NCBI GenBank assembly: GCA_031316155.1
Contig: JALDRB010000003.1
Span: forward strand, 62,001 to 126,000
From: Candidatus Scalindua sp.
GTDB taxonomy: Bacteria > Planctomycetota > Brocadiia > Brocadiales > Scalinduaceae
Length of the DNA stretch: 64,000 nucleotides
Direction of reading: 5' to 3'
In this document: positions 37,138-46,174 of the stretch, piece after piece
How positions within the stretch are numbered: position 1 is the first letter of the stretch
Layout of the letters: every line of letters begins with the position of its first letter
The notes under the pieces: generated by a model
Seen by the model: only the letters and a program-made list of their open reading frames with translations
What the model was told of the DNA's origin: nothing
Databases searched by the model: none
Made by a program: the position numbers and the translations under genes

Positions 37138-37845
37138 TTATTGCAAGTGGTATGCTGGATTTACCGGTATACCATGTAAAAATATTTTAAAGTGGAGCAT
37201 GTCTTGTTCAGCGTTTCCGGTACTACCAGCCTTTGCTATAACCTCTCCCTGTTTAATTATGTCGTTTTTCTGAACAAGAATCTGTGAATTGTGGGCATAC
37301 CACGTATAAGAACCATCGTTATGTTGAAGCACAATAACTTTGCCCCAACCATCCGGAGTGTCCGACGTTAACGCTACGATTCCTCCTCTCGATGCCTTTA
37401 CTTCCTGCCCGTTAAAGGCTTTTATGTCAACACCTGTACTTTTGTTACCATCAATCCATTCATCAAAATTTGACAATATTCTTCCACGCAAAGGCCATAT
37501 AAAAGTTTCATCTGATTGTTCAGTTACTATTGTTTCGGAAGGACTTTGTGTAGTGTATGGAATACCTGCAGGAATGATGAGTTCTTGCCCAGGTTTAATC
37601 TTTGTAACATCTCCGATATGGTTAATAGTAATAATACTATCAGGAGAAACACTATATTTGTATGCTATTTTCCATATGGTATCACCTTTCATAATAGTAT
37701 ATTTTGTAGATTTTGATGGTGTTGTCTTGGGCTGTAAACTGTCTAATTCGTTTTGAAATCTCAAGGGAGGAGAAGTATTTGTTCCGTGTTGTGTGCCACA
37801 CCCTGATAAGGTATATATAAAAAAAGATGGTAATAACCAGAACAA
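37138..37845 (-). CDS. LysM-LytM lipoprotein, degenerate M23 peptidase (NlpD-like)
   Basis: This 235-residue protein has a lipobox (YTLSGC), one LysM domain (YTIMKGDTIWKIAYKYSV) and a LytM/M23 domain with FIWPLRGRILSNFDEWIDG. The zinc-site HxxxD is replaced by STGVD, and the second motif HxH appears as MLHFK, so the peptidase is probably inactive, as in amidase activators of the NlpD/EnvC type. The start here is a TTG. An ATG frame beginning at 37870 (MRYTSVK) joins it exactly if one A is removed from the A6 run (T6 on + at 37848-37853), restoring a longer signal peptide. Slippage or a sequencing error is possible. Confidence 0.82.
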   Translation of the reverse strand: MFWLLPSFFIYTLSGCGTQHGTNTSPPLRFQNELDSLQPKTTPSKSTKYTIMKGDTIWKIAYKYSVSPDSIITINHIGDVTKIKPGQELIIPAGIPYTTQSPSETIVTEQSDETFIWPLRGRILSNFDEWIDGNKSTGVDIKAFNGQEVKASRGGIVALTSDTPDGWGKVIVLQHNDGSYTWYAHNSQILVQKNDIIKQGEVIAKAGSTGNAEQDMLHFKIFLHGIPVNPAYHLQ

Positions 37846-37903
37846 TATTTTTTACGGAAGTATAACGCATGATTTTTTTTGTAACAGGTTATAGTGTGTA
37901 ATA

Positions 37904-37974
37904 GCGGGCGATGGGATTCGAACCCACGACACCCAGCTTGGGAAGCTGGTATTCTACCACTGGATTACGCCCGC
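37904..37974 (-). tRNA. tRNA-Gly (anticodon CCC)
   Basis: A 7-bp acceptor stem (GCGGGCG with CGCCCGC), a D-arm, the anticodon stem CCAGC/GCTGG around loop TTCCCAA, and the T-arm GTGGGTTCGAATCCCAT are present. CCA is not encoded. It reads GGG codons. Confidence 0.95.
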
Positions 37975-38317
37975 ATTTCAAATCTTATATTCAAGGAATT
38001 ATATCGACATAATCTTTACCGTGTCAAGTATTATTGTAATTTAAACTGGAAACCGGCAGATTCCTGAATTGAGGAACTCTTATCAATTTAATAGTTGTTT
38101 TTTATGTTTTGGAGATACTATTTTCTGTAAATATCATCTTGAAAATTTATTATGGATTAGACTTTCTATGAATATATGCTATGAGAAACTGCCTATAATT
38201 GATCTTAATGTAATGAAGGTGGCTAGTCGGAGAAAAGATCCATGACGGGTACATCAGAGAAAATATTGTACAGGATCAAAGGATGCAGAAACAATTCTTA
38301 ATTCAACTGATGTAAAA
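37975..38317 (+). other. 343-bp region, possibly the 5' part of a frameshifted gene
   Basis: The first 250 bp show nothing recognisable. From 38242 there is an ATG preceded by GGAGA that reads MTGTSEKILYRIKG. The next frame, continuous with the following gene, reads GSKDAETILNSTDVKLS. Both look coding, so a one-base frame change near 38270-38285 is suspected. Confidence 0.4.
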
Positions 38318-38695
38318 TTGAGCACGGGAAAAGTGATTGAAGCCACAGAAAAGTATCTGGTTGAAAAAGAATCCTTAAATCCGGTGGAAAGTTCCTCTAA
38401 AAGTGCAACTATGGATATGATGCAACAAGGAGTTCGAAAACCTCATTATACACGGCTTCTGATATTTGATAAAAGATTGGTCATCCAGGTTGCCTGTTGT
38501 TTGCCCTTAAAGGTTATCGCTGCTAGTTTGGATGGTAAGCCTGTTGCCGGGAGGGTTTTGTTCAACAGCCATACAGAGAAAGAAGGCGGAAAACTGGTAT
38601 ATGAGTTCCAGGGAAAGGGGACAGAGATGATTCTTGACCTAAAACGTGGAGAGAGCGCAAGGGCACAACGCCTTATTTTCAGAGGGATACATTAA
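38318..38695 (+). CDS. hypothetical protein, possibly frameshifted at its start
   Basis: The reading frame of 125 residues opens with a TTG. The codons upstream of that TTG are also open and coding-like back to a TGA at 38243. The protein has no signal and no membrane span. A beta-rich C-terminal half contains RLVIQVACCLPLKVIAASLD, VLFNSHTEKEGGKLVYEF and MILDLKRGESARAQRLIF. I do not recognise a family. A start at the ATG at 38242 with one frameshift is a plausible alternative. Confidence 0.5.
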   Translation: MSTGKVIEATEKYLVEKESLNPVESSSKSATMDMMQQGVRKPHYTRLLIFDKRLVIQVACCLPLKVIAASLDGKPVAGRVLFNSHTEKEGGKLVYEFQGKGTEMILDLKRGESARAQRLIFRGIH

Positions 38696-38803
38696 GTGAG
38701 ATGTTGTTTATAATGATACAAACATGAGTTTAGGTCAGTTTTTGAAGAGTGAATGTAAAAAAGGGTTTGCCATTTGTGTGTATGTTCAGAAGGAAAGGAT
38801 AAA

Positions 38804-39166
38804 ATGTATTTTCGACGTCTGGTTAAATTTCTGATTGTATGCTTTGTAATGTCTTATAGCTCTCTATTGTTCGCCCAACAGGAAGATAATTTTGTCAGAA
38901 TAAAACATGGTCTTCCAAACGTCCTGAAAGTCACGAATGTAAGGGTCTATTCTGACAGCCCAACTTCCGCAAAAATAAGTATTTGGATTGATGTTAAAAC
39001 GGGAAAAATAGCAAGTATAAGTCGTGGAGGAAGCGATTGGATAATTACCGTGCGATCGAAGGAAAAGGTTTCAGCATATGTTGTTTCAGAAAAATCATTT
39101 AAGATCGTGGGTGAAGAATCAAAATCAGTTAATATAAGAGCCTTGCACTTTGCAGATGGGGGATAA
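38804..39166 (+). CDS. exported small protein, function unknown
   Basis: This 120-residue protein begins at the ATG at 38804 after GAAGGAAAGG. It has a signal peptide (FLIVCFVMSYSSLLFAQ, cleavage after about residue 21). The mature part is beta-rich, with SAKISIWIDVKTGKIAS and SDWIITVRSKEKVSAY, and looks like a small periplasmic beta-sandwich. No known family is recognised. It may belong with the preceding gene, 108 bp upstream on the same strand. Confidence 0.6.
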   Translation: MYFRRLVKFLIVCFVMSYSSLLFAQQEDNFVRIKHGLPNVLKVTNVRVYSDSPTSAKISIWIDVKTGKIASISRGGSDWIITVRSKEKVSAYVVSEKSFKIVGEESKSVNIRALHFADGG

Positions 39167-39330
39167 GGATTTTAAAGTGATATTTCTGACTTTCGAAGTA
39201 TCTCAACAATGCCTGCCTAAACCATTAATTTGTGAACAAAATAATCTTTCGTACATTAAGAAAAAATCTTTTAGTAAAACTTCGCATTGGTGAGGACTTG
39301 CAAGAGAGCAACCTGACATGCTAATGTCTG

Positions 39331-39990
39331 TTACTCTTCTTTTTTTTCTCTTAATGATTCAACCACCTCGTCGATGAGGCCATATTCTTTGGCTTCATAT
39401 GCCGACATATAAAAATCTCTATCAAAATCGTTTTCTACTTTCTCTAAAGGCTGATTGCTATGTTTGACCAGTATCTCATTGAGACATTTCTTCATAAACG
39501 TTATCTCTTCTGCCTGGATACTGATGTCTGTAGCGGTACCTGTTGTACCTCCCCAGGGCTGGTGTAACATTATTCTTGTATGTGGCAAACCGTATCTCTT
39601 GCCTTTTGTTCCTGCGGCGATTAAGACTGCACCCATACTAAAAGCCTGTCCAATACTAAATGTAGCAACATCACAATGAACAAATTGCATTGTATCATAG
39701 ATGGCAAGTCCAGCCGTAATCGAACCGCCTGGAGAGTTGATATAGATGTTGATATCCTGGTTCTTATTTTCATTTTGTAGAAATAACATCTGCGCAACAA
39801 CGATATTTGCAACTGTATCTTCAATTGGAGTACCGATGAAAATTATCCGGTCCTTGAGTAATCTCGAGAAGATATCATAATGTCTTTCGCCATATCCGGT
39901 TTTTTCAATTACTGAAGGAACAAATACGTTTCCATACTTTCCGTATAACTCTTCATACAGCCTCATATGTCCATAGTCATTCATGTTCAA
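39331..39990 (-). CDS. clpP: ClpP ATP-dependent protease subunit
   Basis: This 219-residue serine protease has [37 protein letters not shown], catalytic Ser118 in [10 protein letters not shown], His143 in MLHQPWGG, and the Asp in the FDRDFYMSA segment, where it differs slightly from the usual ERDNFMSA form. It forms the proteolytic barrel used by ClpC (29707-32187). It lies 26 bp after tig on the same strand, the common tig-clpP order. No clpX follows. Confidence 0.96.
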   Translation of the reverse strand: MNMNDYGHMRLYEELYGKYGNVFVPSVIEKTGYGERHYDIFSRLLKDRIIFIGTPIEDTVANIVVAQMLFLQNENKNQDINIYINSPGGSITAGLAIYDTMQFVHCDVATFSIGQAFSMGAVLIAAGTKGKRYGLPHTRIMLHQPWGGTTGTATDISIQAEEITFMKKCLNEILVKHSNQPLEKVENDFDRDFYMSAYEAKEYGLIDEVVESLREKKEE

Positions 39991-40016
39991 GATCCTTACG
40001 TATAAAACTCTTAAAA

Positions 40017-41318
40017 TTATTTTTTATTTTCCTGGTGAGTTTCTTCAATAACGGCTTCTTTTAATAAAAAGTCAATAGTCTTACTTTCTCTCAATTGATG
40101 GCGTAAGTCTGAAATATTATTCATTTTCTCAAGTTGATTACGCATCTTTGATTGATCAATTCCATATATATGTGCAAGCGTCTTTATCTTGTGATTAAGA
40201 TCTTTTTCCGTTACATACATTCTTTCTTTTTCTGCAATCTGCTCTAAAACAAGAGAAAGTTTAAACTCCCTGATAACAGATTCTTCAGATACGTTCTTGA
40301 GATCTTTCAAATTTTCCTGAATTTTTTCCAGCGATGTTCCCCTGTTTAGGAGATCGATTTGGTAGTTGTTCAGTCTCTTGTTTGTCTGCTTTTCGACAAG
40401 GTCTTTCGGCAGTTCAAAATCTGCCATTTCTAAAAGATGTTTGTATATCTGATCACGCATGCCAATATCTGCATGATGTTTCTTTTCAGATTCCAGTTTC
40501 TTTGATAGATATTCCTTTAATTCAACTAGTGAATTATAGCCAAGCCCCTTTGCCATTTCGTCATTTATTTCTGGTGTAACCGGCCTTTTGATCTCTTTGA
40601 GAGAGATTTCAAGTTTAGCGGTGCTTTTTCTATACTCTTCATCGGGAAATTTCTCACCGAGTTCAACAGTAATAGAGCACTTTTCTCCTGTCTTTGCACC
40701 CAAAAGCTTTGCTTGTAAATCTGAGACTGTGATATCTGATACCTGGGAACCAGAAACATCAACATCAAGATCGTCACTTTTCCAAACGATCTTATTTTTC
40801 ACTCTTACTTTGCAATCACAAATAATATGATCATTGGCTTCTACTGCGCCATCTTCAACCACTATTAATTGTGTTTTCTGTTTGTTGATATTGTTGAGTG
40901 TTTTTTCTATGTCATCATCGGTGACCTTAACGGGTTCACTCGTAATGGATATACCTTTGTATTCGCCTAACTCGAAGGTAGGTAAAACCTCCAGAGTTAT
41001 ATCGAAAATAAGAGGTTTACCCAATTCGAGATTAATATCACTGAGCTCAGGTTCTCCAACGGGAGAAAGTTCATTTTTCTTAATAGCTTCCTGGTAGGTA
41101 TCGCTCACAACAGCCTGTTTTACTTCCTCCGAAATCCTGTCACTGTACTTTTTTTCAATAAGTTTCTTCGGTGCCTTACCTTTTCTAAAACCCGGTAAGT
41201 TGACCATCCCGGAAAGTTTGTTGAGTTGTGATTGCCATTCTTTTTCAATCTTTTCCCATGGTATTTCAACCTTAATCAACTTTTTACACGGAGCTATTTC
41301 TTCAATTCCTATTTTCAT
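40017..41318 (-). CDS. tig: trigger factor ribosome-bound chaperone
   Basis: This 433-residue protein has the ribosome-binding tail with the family's signature [16 protein letters not shown] at about residue 44. A PPIase-like domain of the FKBP fold (about 160-250) has weak similarity to the usual, and a helical C-terminal region follows. It folds nascent chains at the exit tunnel. It starts the tig-clpP unit on the minus strand, just after two tRNA genes. Confidence 0.93.
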   Translation of the reverse strand: MKIGIEEIAPCKKLIKVEIPWEKIEKEWQSQLNKLSGMVNLPGFRKGKAPKKLIEKKYSDRISEEVKQAVVSDTYQEAIKKNELSPVGEPELSDINLELGKPLIFDITLEVLPTFELGEYKGISITSEPVKVTDDDIEKTLNNINKQKTQLIVVEDGAVEANDHIICDCKVRVKNKIVWKSDDLDVDVSGSQVSDITVSDLQAKLLGAKTGEKCSITVELGEKFPDEEYRKSTAKLEISLKEIKRPVTPEINDEMAKGLGYNSLVELKEYLSKKLESEKKHHADIGMRDQIYKHLLEMADFELPKDLVEKQTNKRLNNYQIDLLNRGTSLEKIQENLKDLKNVSEESVIREFKLSLVLEQIAEKERMYVTEKDLNHKIKTLAHIYGIDQSKMRNQLEKMNNISDLRHQLRESKTIDFLLKEAVIEETHQENKK

Positions 41319-41381
41319 TTGTTAGTTCTCTGATACGAAATATGATATTTATTAATCTGTAACACATTATCAATTGAGGAG

Positions 41382-41456
41382 TGGAGCGGGTGATGGGGAT
41401 CGAACCCACGACATTCACGTTGGCAACGTGATGCTCTACCGCTGAGCTACACCCGC
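41382..41456 (-). tRNA. tRNA-Gly (anticodon GCC), CCA encoded
   Basis: The acceptor is GCGGGTG/CACCCGC, the anticodon stem TCACG/CGTGA with loop TTGCCAA, and the T-arm GTGGGTTCGATCCCCAT. The 3' TCCA is genomically encoded. Confidence 0.96.
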
Positions 41457-41508
41457 ATGATATTCATGATTATAATTGTTAGAATTAGATTTACAACATT
41501 TTTTTATT

Positions 41509-41593
41509 TGGTGCGAGAGGGGGGAGTCGAACCCCCACACCTTGCGGTACTAGATCCTAAGTCTAGCGCGTCTGCCAGTTCCGCCACCCTCGC
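41509..41593 (-). tRNA. tRNA-Leu (anticodon TAG), CCA encoded
   Basis: This type II tRNA is 85 nt including CCA. The acceptor is GCGAGGG with CTCTCGC, the anticodon stem CTAGA/TCTAG around CTTAGGA, a variable arm follows with TACCGCAAGGTG, and the T-arm is GGGGGTTCGACTCCCCC. It reads CUA/CUG-type leucine codons. Confidence 0.95.
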
Positions 41594-42069
41594 TGAAGCA
41601 ATGAGTTTTGTTATTTACTCATTTCACTCAAAGATGCATTGGGTTGCCGCTTTCGTCCACAAAACAGGTTAGAATAGCTTTTACCACCTTTTTAGATTTC
41701 TTGCAAGTAAGAAATCCTTAAATCGATCAAAATCAGGACATGATAGTTCCAGAAAATCTTCTTGGCTCGAATAAATTTTCGGAAGAATGATAAGTCTGGA
41801 ACCAACACATACATAAAATTATTAGAAAGAGAGACACTTCCTATCAATCCTGTTGTCGATTTGGACTCCTATGGTGGTAGTACAGTTACATGGTATTCAT
41901 GTTCAAAAGGTATATAGTTGTTGTACTTTACCCAATTAATGGTATGATTCATCTCTTCACGGGATTTTAACTGTCGGAGATCCTTTATGTAAATCAGGAA
42001 TTGGGTTGGAACATTTATCAGCAATGATTTGTTTCTAATAAAAAACAGAGGCAGGATTTATCATTAATA
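41594..42069. other. 476-bp gap with a possible minus-strand short reading frame
   Basis: On the minus strand, 41869-42036 reads LKSREEMNHTINWVKYNNYI, PFEHEYHVTVLPP and a stop. It has coding-like composition but no ATG at a good position and no ribosome site. It may be the end of a decayed gene. The rest of the gap shows no repeat or structure. Confidence 0.25.
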
Positions 42070-42522
42070 ATGAGAAGCGTAAGACTTATGGAAAACATAA
42101 AGGTAATGCAAGATAAGGAACCGTGGTATAAAAACGGATTGAAATTCGAGTGTCAAAGATGCGGCGATTGCTGCCGTGGTGAACCTGGAATAGTTAAAGT
42201 AGATATAAATGATATTAAAAAAATATCTTCATATCTTAAGATAAAACAGGAGCCATTTACCAAACATTATTTAAGGATTGTTAATGGAAGTTTGAGTTTA
42301 CGGGAATTCAGAAATGGAGACTGTTTTATGTATGATAACGGTTGTAAAATTTATGAAGTGCGGCCTTTGCAGTGCAGAACCTTTCCGTTTTGGAAATCAA
42401 ATCTGAGAATCGAGTCTGATTGGGAAAAACAAAAACATACCTGTCCGGGGATGGACAAAGGCAGACTACATGATTGCCAGGAGGTGGAAAAGAAATTGAA
42501 GCCTGAATTAGACGATTTTTAA
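42070..42522 (+). CDS. YkgJ-family cysteine cluster protein
   Basis: This 150-residue protein has the YkgJ/UPF0153 signature: CQRCGDCCRGEPG near residue 30, GDCFMYDNGCKIYEVRP, QCRTFPFW, and a later HTCPG. Eight conserved cysteines suggest a zinc or iron-sulfur site. The family is common and its biochemical function is not established. The ATG at 42070 follows TTTATCATTAATA; the second methionine (residue 7) is a possible alternative start. Confidence 0.85.
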   Translation: MRSVRLMENIKVMQDKEPWYKNGLKFECQRCGDCCRGEPGIVKVDINDIKKISSYLKIKQEPFTKHYLRIVNGSLSLREFRNGDCFMYDNGCKIYEVRPLQCRTFPFWKSNLRIESDWEKQKHTCPGMDKGRLHDCQEVEKKLKPELDDF

Positions 42523-42629
42523 CAGAGAATTTTACACACTGGAGTGTATATTGAAATTTGTCTTGACAAAAAAATAAATAAATATACTCTAGATCGTTTT
42601 AATTTTTTTAACAATTCTTTCTATAAATT

Positions 42630-42833
42630 ATGCTATTAGACGTAGACAAATTAAGCCAAAGTGAAGGTGGGACGTTCTATGTAACTACTCTCTTGATTAG
42701 GAGAGTTAGGGAATTAGTTAATGGATCGCCAAAGCTGATAAATACGGATTCTGATGACCCTGTCGAGATTGCATTTGAAGAGTTGAACAGTGGAAAACTT
42801 CTTCAAGCTGCAAAAGACAGGGAAGAAAAATAG
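42630..42833 (+). CDS. rpoZ: RNA polymerase omega subunit
   Basis: This 67-residue protein resembles omega: FYVTTLLIRRVRELVNGS (the conserved helix) and DDPVEIAFEELNSGKLL near the end. Omega helps assemble the polymerase. An upstream TTGACA (42563-42568) with TATACT at 42583-42588 has only 14-bp spacing, so the promoter is not assured. It precedes the ABC cluster by 79 bp. Confidence 0.82.
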   Translation: MLLDVDKLSQSEGGTFYVTTLLIRRVRELVNGSPKLINTDSDDPVEIAFEELNSGKLLQAAKDREEK

Positions 42834-42912
42834 AAGCAGAAACCGTAGAATTTTCAGCTATTATCGGCAAATAAGATTTGTAAAGTAATGGTGTACCCCG
42901 GAGGCTTTTTGT

Positions 42913-43866
42913 ATGATCAGCGTTAAAAATTTAACGAAACGGTATGTGAATGTGGCAGCCGTTGATAACATCTCTTTTGAAGTGGAGGATGGTGACATTG
43001 TTGGATTACTTGGCCCAAACGGTGCCGGTAAAACAACTACAATGAGAATATTGACCTGTTTTATGCCCGCTACTGAGGGTACGGCAACTGTAGCTGGCTA
43101 TGATGTGTTCAATGATTCAATAAGTGTACGACAAAAGACCGGATACTTACCGGAAAATGTTCCGCTTTATTTAGACATGAGAGTAAAGGAGTATCTTCTC
43201 TTTCGTGCCAGGCTTAAAAAAATACCAAGAAAGCATAGAAGAAAGAAAATGGGTGATTGTCTTGAGATGTGCGGAATAACTGATGTGCAGAATCAAATCA
43301 TCGGAACTTTGTCTAAGGGGTATAAACAAAGAGTTGGGCTTGCCGATGCCCTTATCCATGACCCGGAAATCCTAATCCTTGATGAACCAACGATAGGGCT
43401 TGACCCAAATCAGATAATACAGATCAGAAAAGTGATAAAAGATTTGGGTAAGAAGCATACGATATTGTTGTCTACACATATCCTTCCTGAAGTGGAAATG
43501 GTTTGCAATAAAGTCATAATTATTAACAAGGGTAAAATTGTTGCGATGGATACCCCCTCGAATCTTATGAATCAGTTAAAGAGCGGGAGCAATGTTGTTT
43601 TGGAGATTAGGGGAGATGGCAAAAAGATAAAGGATAGCATTTCTCGTGTGGAGGGTATCCGTTCAGTTGTATGGAGAGAAAAGGGAGACGTGAATGAATT
43701 TACTGTTGAAGCAGCCGAGGGTAAAGATTTGAGGGAAGATATCTTTAAGTGTATAGTAAAAGATAACTACATACTCCGGGAGATGAAACGGAAGACTATT
43801 ACTCTGGAGGAGATATTTCATCAGATTACTACCAGGGAAACGGAGGAAATTGTAAACAATGCGTAA
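42913..43866 (+). CDS. ABC transporter ATP-binding protein, GldA-like
   Basis: This 317-residue protein has Walker A GPNGAGKTTTMR, signature SKGYKQRVGLADAL, Walker B EILILDEPTIGLDPNQ and H-loop LLSTHILPEVE. A C-terminal extension of about 95 residues is typical of ABC-2 exporters. It overlaps the permease gene by 8 bp. In Bacteroidetes the related GldA works with GldF and GldG. In other phyla the same trio is of unknown cargo and is not linked to gliding. Confidence 0.93.
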   Translation: MISVKNLTKRYVNVAAVDNISFEVEDGDIVGLLGPNGAGKTTTMRILTCFMPATEGTATVAGYDVFNDSISVRQKTGYLPENVPLYLDMRVKEYLLFRARLKKIPRKHRRKKMGDCLEMCGITDVQNQIIGTLSKGYKQRVGLADALIHDPEILILDEPTIGLDPNQIIQIRKVIKDLGKKHTILLSTHILPEVEMVCNKVIIINKGKIVAMDTPSNLMNQLKSGSNVVLEIRGDGKKIKDSISRVEGIRSVVWREKGDVNEFTVEAAEGKDLREDIFKCIVKDNYILREMKRKTITLEEIFHQITTRETEEIVNNA

Positions 43867-44569
43867 TGTACATTCTATTTTTCTGCGTGAAATAAGATCT
43901 TATTTTTTTTCACCGATAGCATATATCGTAATATCTGTGTTCCTTGTCGCTTCGGGTTTCTTTTTTGCCGGAAACCTGCAGTTCTGGCAAGAGGCATCTT
44001 TAAAAGGAAGTTTGGATTCTATCCAATTCTTTCTCTTGCTGCTTACACCCGTGATTACGATGAGACTTTTGTCTGAGGAAGCGAAATCCGGTACAATTGA
44101 AACTTTGATGACATCACCTGTTACAGATTTTGATGTAGTATTTGGTAAGTTTCTTGCGGGATTAGGTTTATACATGGTTATGATTTTGCCAACATGGATA
44201 TTTGTTCTTTTTTTGTCTATTTTCGGTAATCCAGATTTCGGGCCAATATTTTCAAGTTATATTGGTTTAACTCTTATGGGAGGCTTGTTTGTCTCGATTG
44301 GAATTTTTGTTTCTTCTTTAACAAGAAACCAGATTGTTGCTTCAGTTATTGGCTTAATTTCTTTAATTCTCTTGTGGGTTATGGGTTTCTTAAGTACGTA
44401 CGGAGATAACTGGTATTATGAATGCCTGAGATATATAGGTACTTTTGATCACTGGGAATCTTTTACCAAAGGGATAGTCGATACAAGAGATGTAATTTAT
44501 TATCTTAGCTTTACAGCACTGATGTTATTCATAACGGTGCGAGTTGTTGAAAGTAGAAAATGGAGGTAA
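43859..44569 (+). CDS. ABC-2 permease, GldF-like
   Basis: This 236-residue integral membrane protein has six hydrophobic spans, including SPIAYIVISVFLVASGFFF, LLTPVITMRLLSEEAKSGTI (typical of ABC-2 permeases), YMVMILPTWIFVLFLS and IGLISLILLWVMGFLS. It has the family motif SEEAKSGTIETLMTSPVTD after the second span. It overlaps both neighbours, indicating a single operon with the ATPase and the GldG-like protein. Confidence 0.92.
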   Translation: MRNVHSIFLREIRSYFFSPIAYIVISVFLVASGFFFAGNLQFWQEASLKGSLDSIQFFLLLLTPVITMRLLSEEAKSGTIETLMTSPVTDFDVVFGKFLAGLGLYMVMILPTWIFVLFLSIFGNPDFGPIFSSYIGLTLMGGLFVSIGIFVSSLTRNQIVASVIGLISLILLWVMGFLSTYGDNWYYECLRYIGTFDHWESFTKGIVDTRDVIYYLSFTALMLFITVRVVESRKWR

Positions 44570-46152
44570 AAAGACCTTTGAACGTGGAAGTTAGAAAAAT
44601 TCCCGACAGTATAGTAAATGTGAGAAAACGGAAAGCCTTAATCGGTGCTAATGTGATCGCAATGATACTCATTGCAATTGCGATTTTTGTGTTTATTAGT
44701 TACATAAATGATAGGCATTATTTTCGTTTTGACTTTACTGCATCTGGGAAATATACATTGTCTGGCAAGACGAAGAAAATTGTTAAAGGCCTCGATCAAC
44801 CGGTTTTTGTTACCACGTTACTGCAGCATAATCCGGATTATCGTTTCTATGGACAAATTCTCGATATACTTGAGGAATATAAATATTTATCTGGCAAGAT
44901 AAAAGTTACCCATTTGAATCCTTTCACTGACCAGACGAAGATAACAGAGCTTTCTGAACAACTTAAAGTGGATCTCGAGCAGTTACAGTTAAATTCGGTA
45001 GTTTTTGTGTCTGGGGACAAAAGTAAACATGTTCTTCTCACCGAGGTAATCGAGAGAGAGTTTCCCTTTAAATTTAAAGGAGAGGAAGTCTTTACATCAG
45101 CGATCTTGAATGTTACTCAAGAGAAACAAACCACAATTTATTATACAAAAGGTCACGGAGAGAGAAACTTCGAAGATTTTGAACGTCCTGGTTTAGGTGG
45201 GCTTGCCAGTGCTATAAAGCGTGCTAACTACAAAGTGCTGCCACTTGAATTGCTCAAAAAGAAACAGGTACCCGAAGATTGCGATATCCTCTTTATAGCT
45301 GGTCCGACAAAGAGTTTTTCAACCGAGGAGACAAATTATATTCGCAATTACCTGGGAACAACAGCAAAGCTGGTAGATGAAAAGGGGGAATTGAAGGATG
45401 GTAAGTTGCTGGTTATGTTAGAACCTGCCTTAGGTTCTAATACAACTTCTGGTTTGAAGGCTTTGCTGGGCGAATATGGCATCATGGTCAGGGATGACAC
45501 GGTTGTATATAATAAGGTTAATTTACCTCTTTTTGGAATGCAAACGGTTTCGGAAATTTATGTTAGCGATGATAATTATCCGGATCATGAGATTACTAAA
45601 GATATGAGAAGTCTCACCACACTATTCTTCGGATCGTGTGTGGTAAGTGCTGCTCCACTGACTGATTCAATGGCATTCTCTGCTAAAGTTCTGGCACAGG
45701 CTCCTGACAGTAGCTGGGGGGAGACGGAAATAGGGGTTCAAAAGAAACCAAAATATAATCAGGATGTTGATGTTGCCGCACCAATAACGCTTGCAGTGGC
45801 TTCAGAGTTGAGAGAAACGGAAAAGAGCGCAAATCCACTAGCCCCCCCTCATGCCACAAAACTTTTTGAAAAAATAGGGGAAAAAGGGCCACGTGTTGTT
45901 GTTTTTGGTGATGTTGATTTTGCGGCAAATGCATTTGAAAACAATCCTGGAAACCGGGATCTGGTCTTAAATTCCATAAGTTGGCTGGCACGGAAGGAAA
46001 AAGAGCTGGGAATATCTGCTAAGGCTCCTGATGTTAGGAGGTCTATGATTAAGCCTGCTCAAATGACTTTTATTTTCTGGTCATCCATAGCAGGGTTGCC
46101 ATTTATAGGTATATTAGTTGGAGGTATTGTCTGGTGGAAAAGAAGAAGATAG
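44560..46152 (+). CDS. GldG-like ABC auxiliary protein
   Basis: This 530-residue protein has one N-terminal membrane span (about 28-50, IAMILIAIAIFVFISYI) and a large extracytoplasmic domain of the ABC_transp_aux type: RFDFTASGKYTLSGKTKKI, FVTTLLQ, IYYTKGHGERNFEDFE, DILFIAGPTKSFSTEE and VVVFGDVDFAANAF. A C-terminal span is at about 504-526 and ends in basic WWKRRR. It is the usual third gene of Gld-type clusters and probably couples the transporter to an envelope partner. Confidence 0.9.
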   Translation: MEVKRPLNVEVRKIPDSIVNVRKRKALIGANVIAMILIAIAIFVFISYINDRHYFRFDFTASGKYTLSGKTKKIVKGLDQPVFVTTLLQHNPDYRFYGQILDILEEYKYLSGKIKVTHLNPFTDQTKITELSEQLKVDLEQLQLNSVVFVSGDKSKHVLLTEVIEREFPFKFKGEEVFTSAILNVTQEKQTTIYYTKGHGERNFEDFERPGLGGLASAIKRANYKVLPLELLKKKQVPEDCDILFIAGPTKSFSTEETNYIRNYLGTTAKLVDEKGELKDGKLLVMLEPALGSNTTSGLKALLGEYGIMVRDDTVVYNKVNLPLFGMQTVSEIYVSDDNYPDHEITKDMRSLTTLFFGSCVVSAAPLTDSMAFSAKVLAQAPDSSWGETEIGVQKKPKYNQDVDVAAPITLAVASELRETEKSANPLAPPHATKLFEKIGEKGPRVVVFGDVDFAANAFENNPGNRDLVLNSISWLARKEKELGISAKAPDVRRSMIKPAQMTFIFWSSIAGLPFIGILVGGIVWWKRRR

Positions 46153-46174
46153 GCGGGAGGTCTGAAATAATACT

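Noticed and set aside
42563..42588. TTGACA and TATACT before rpoZ as a promoter
   Set aside because: Spacing is only 14 bp, too short for a normal sigma-70 promoter.
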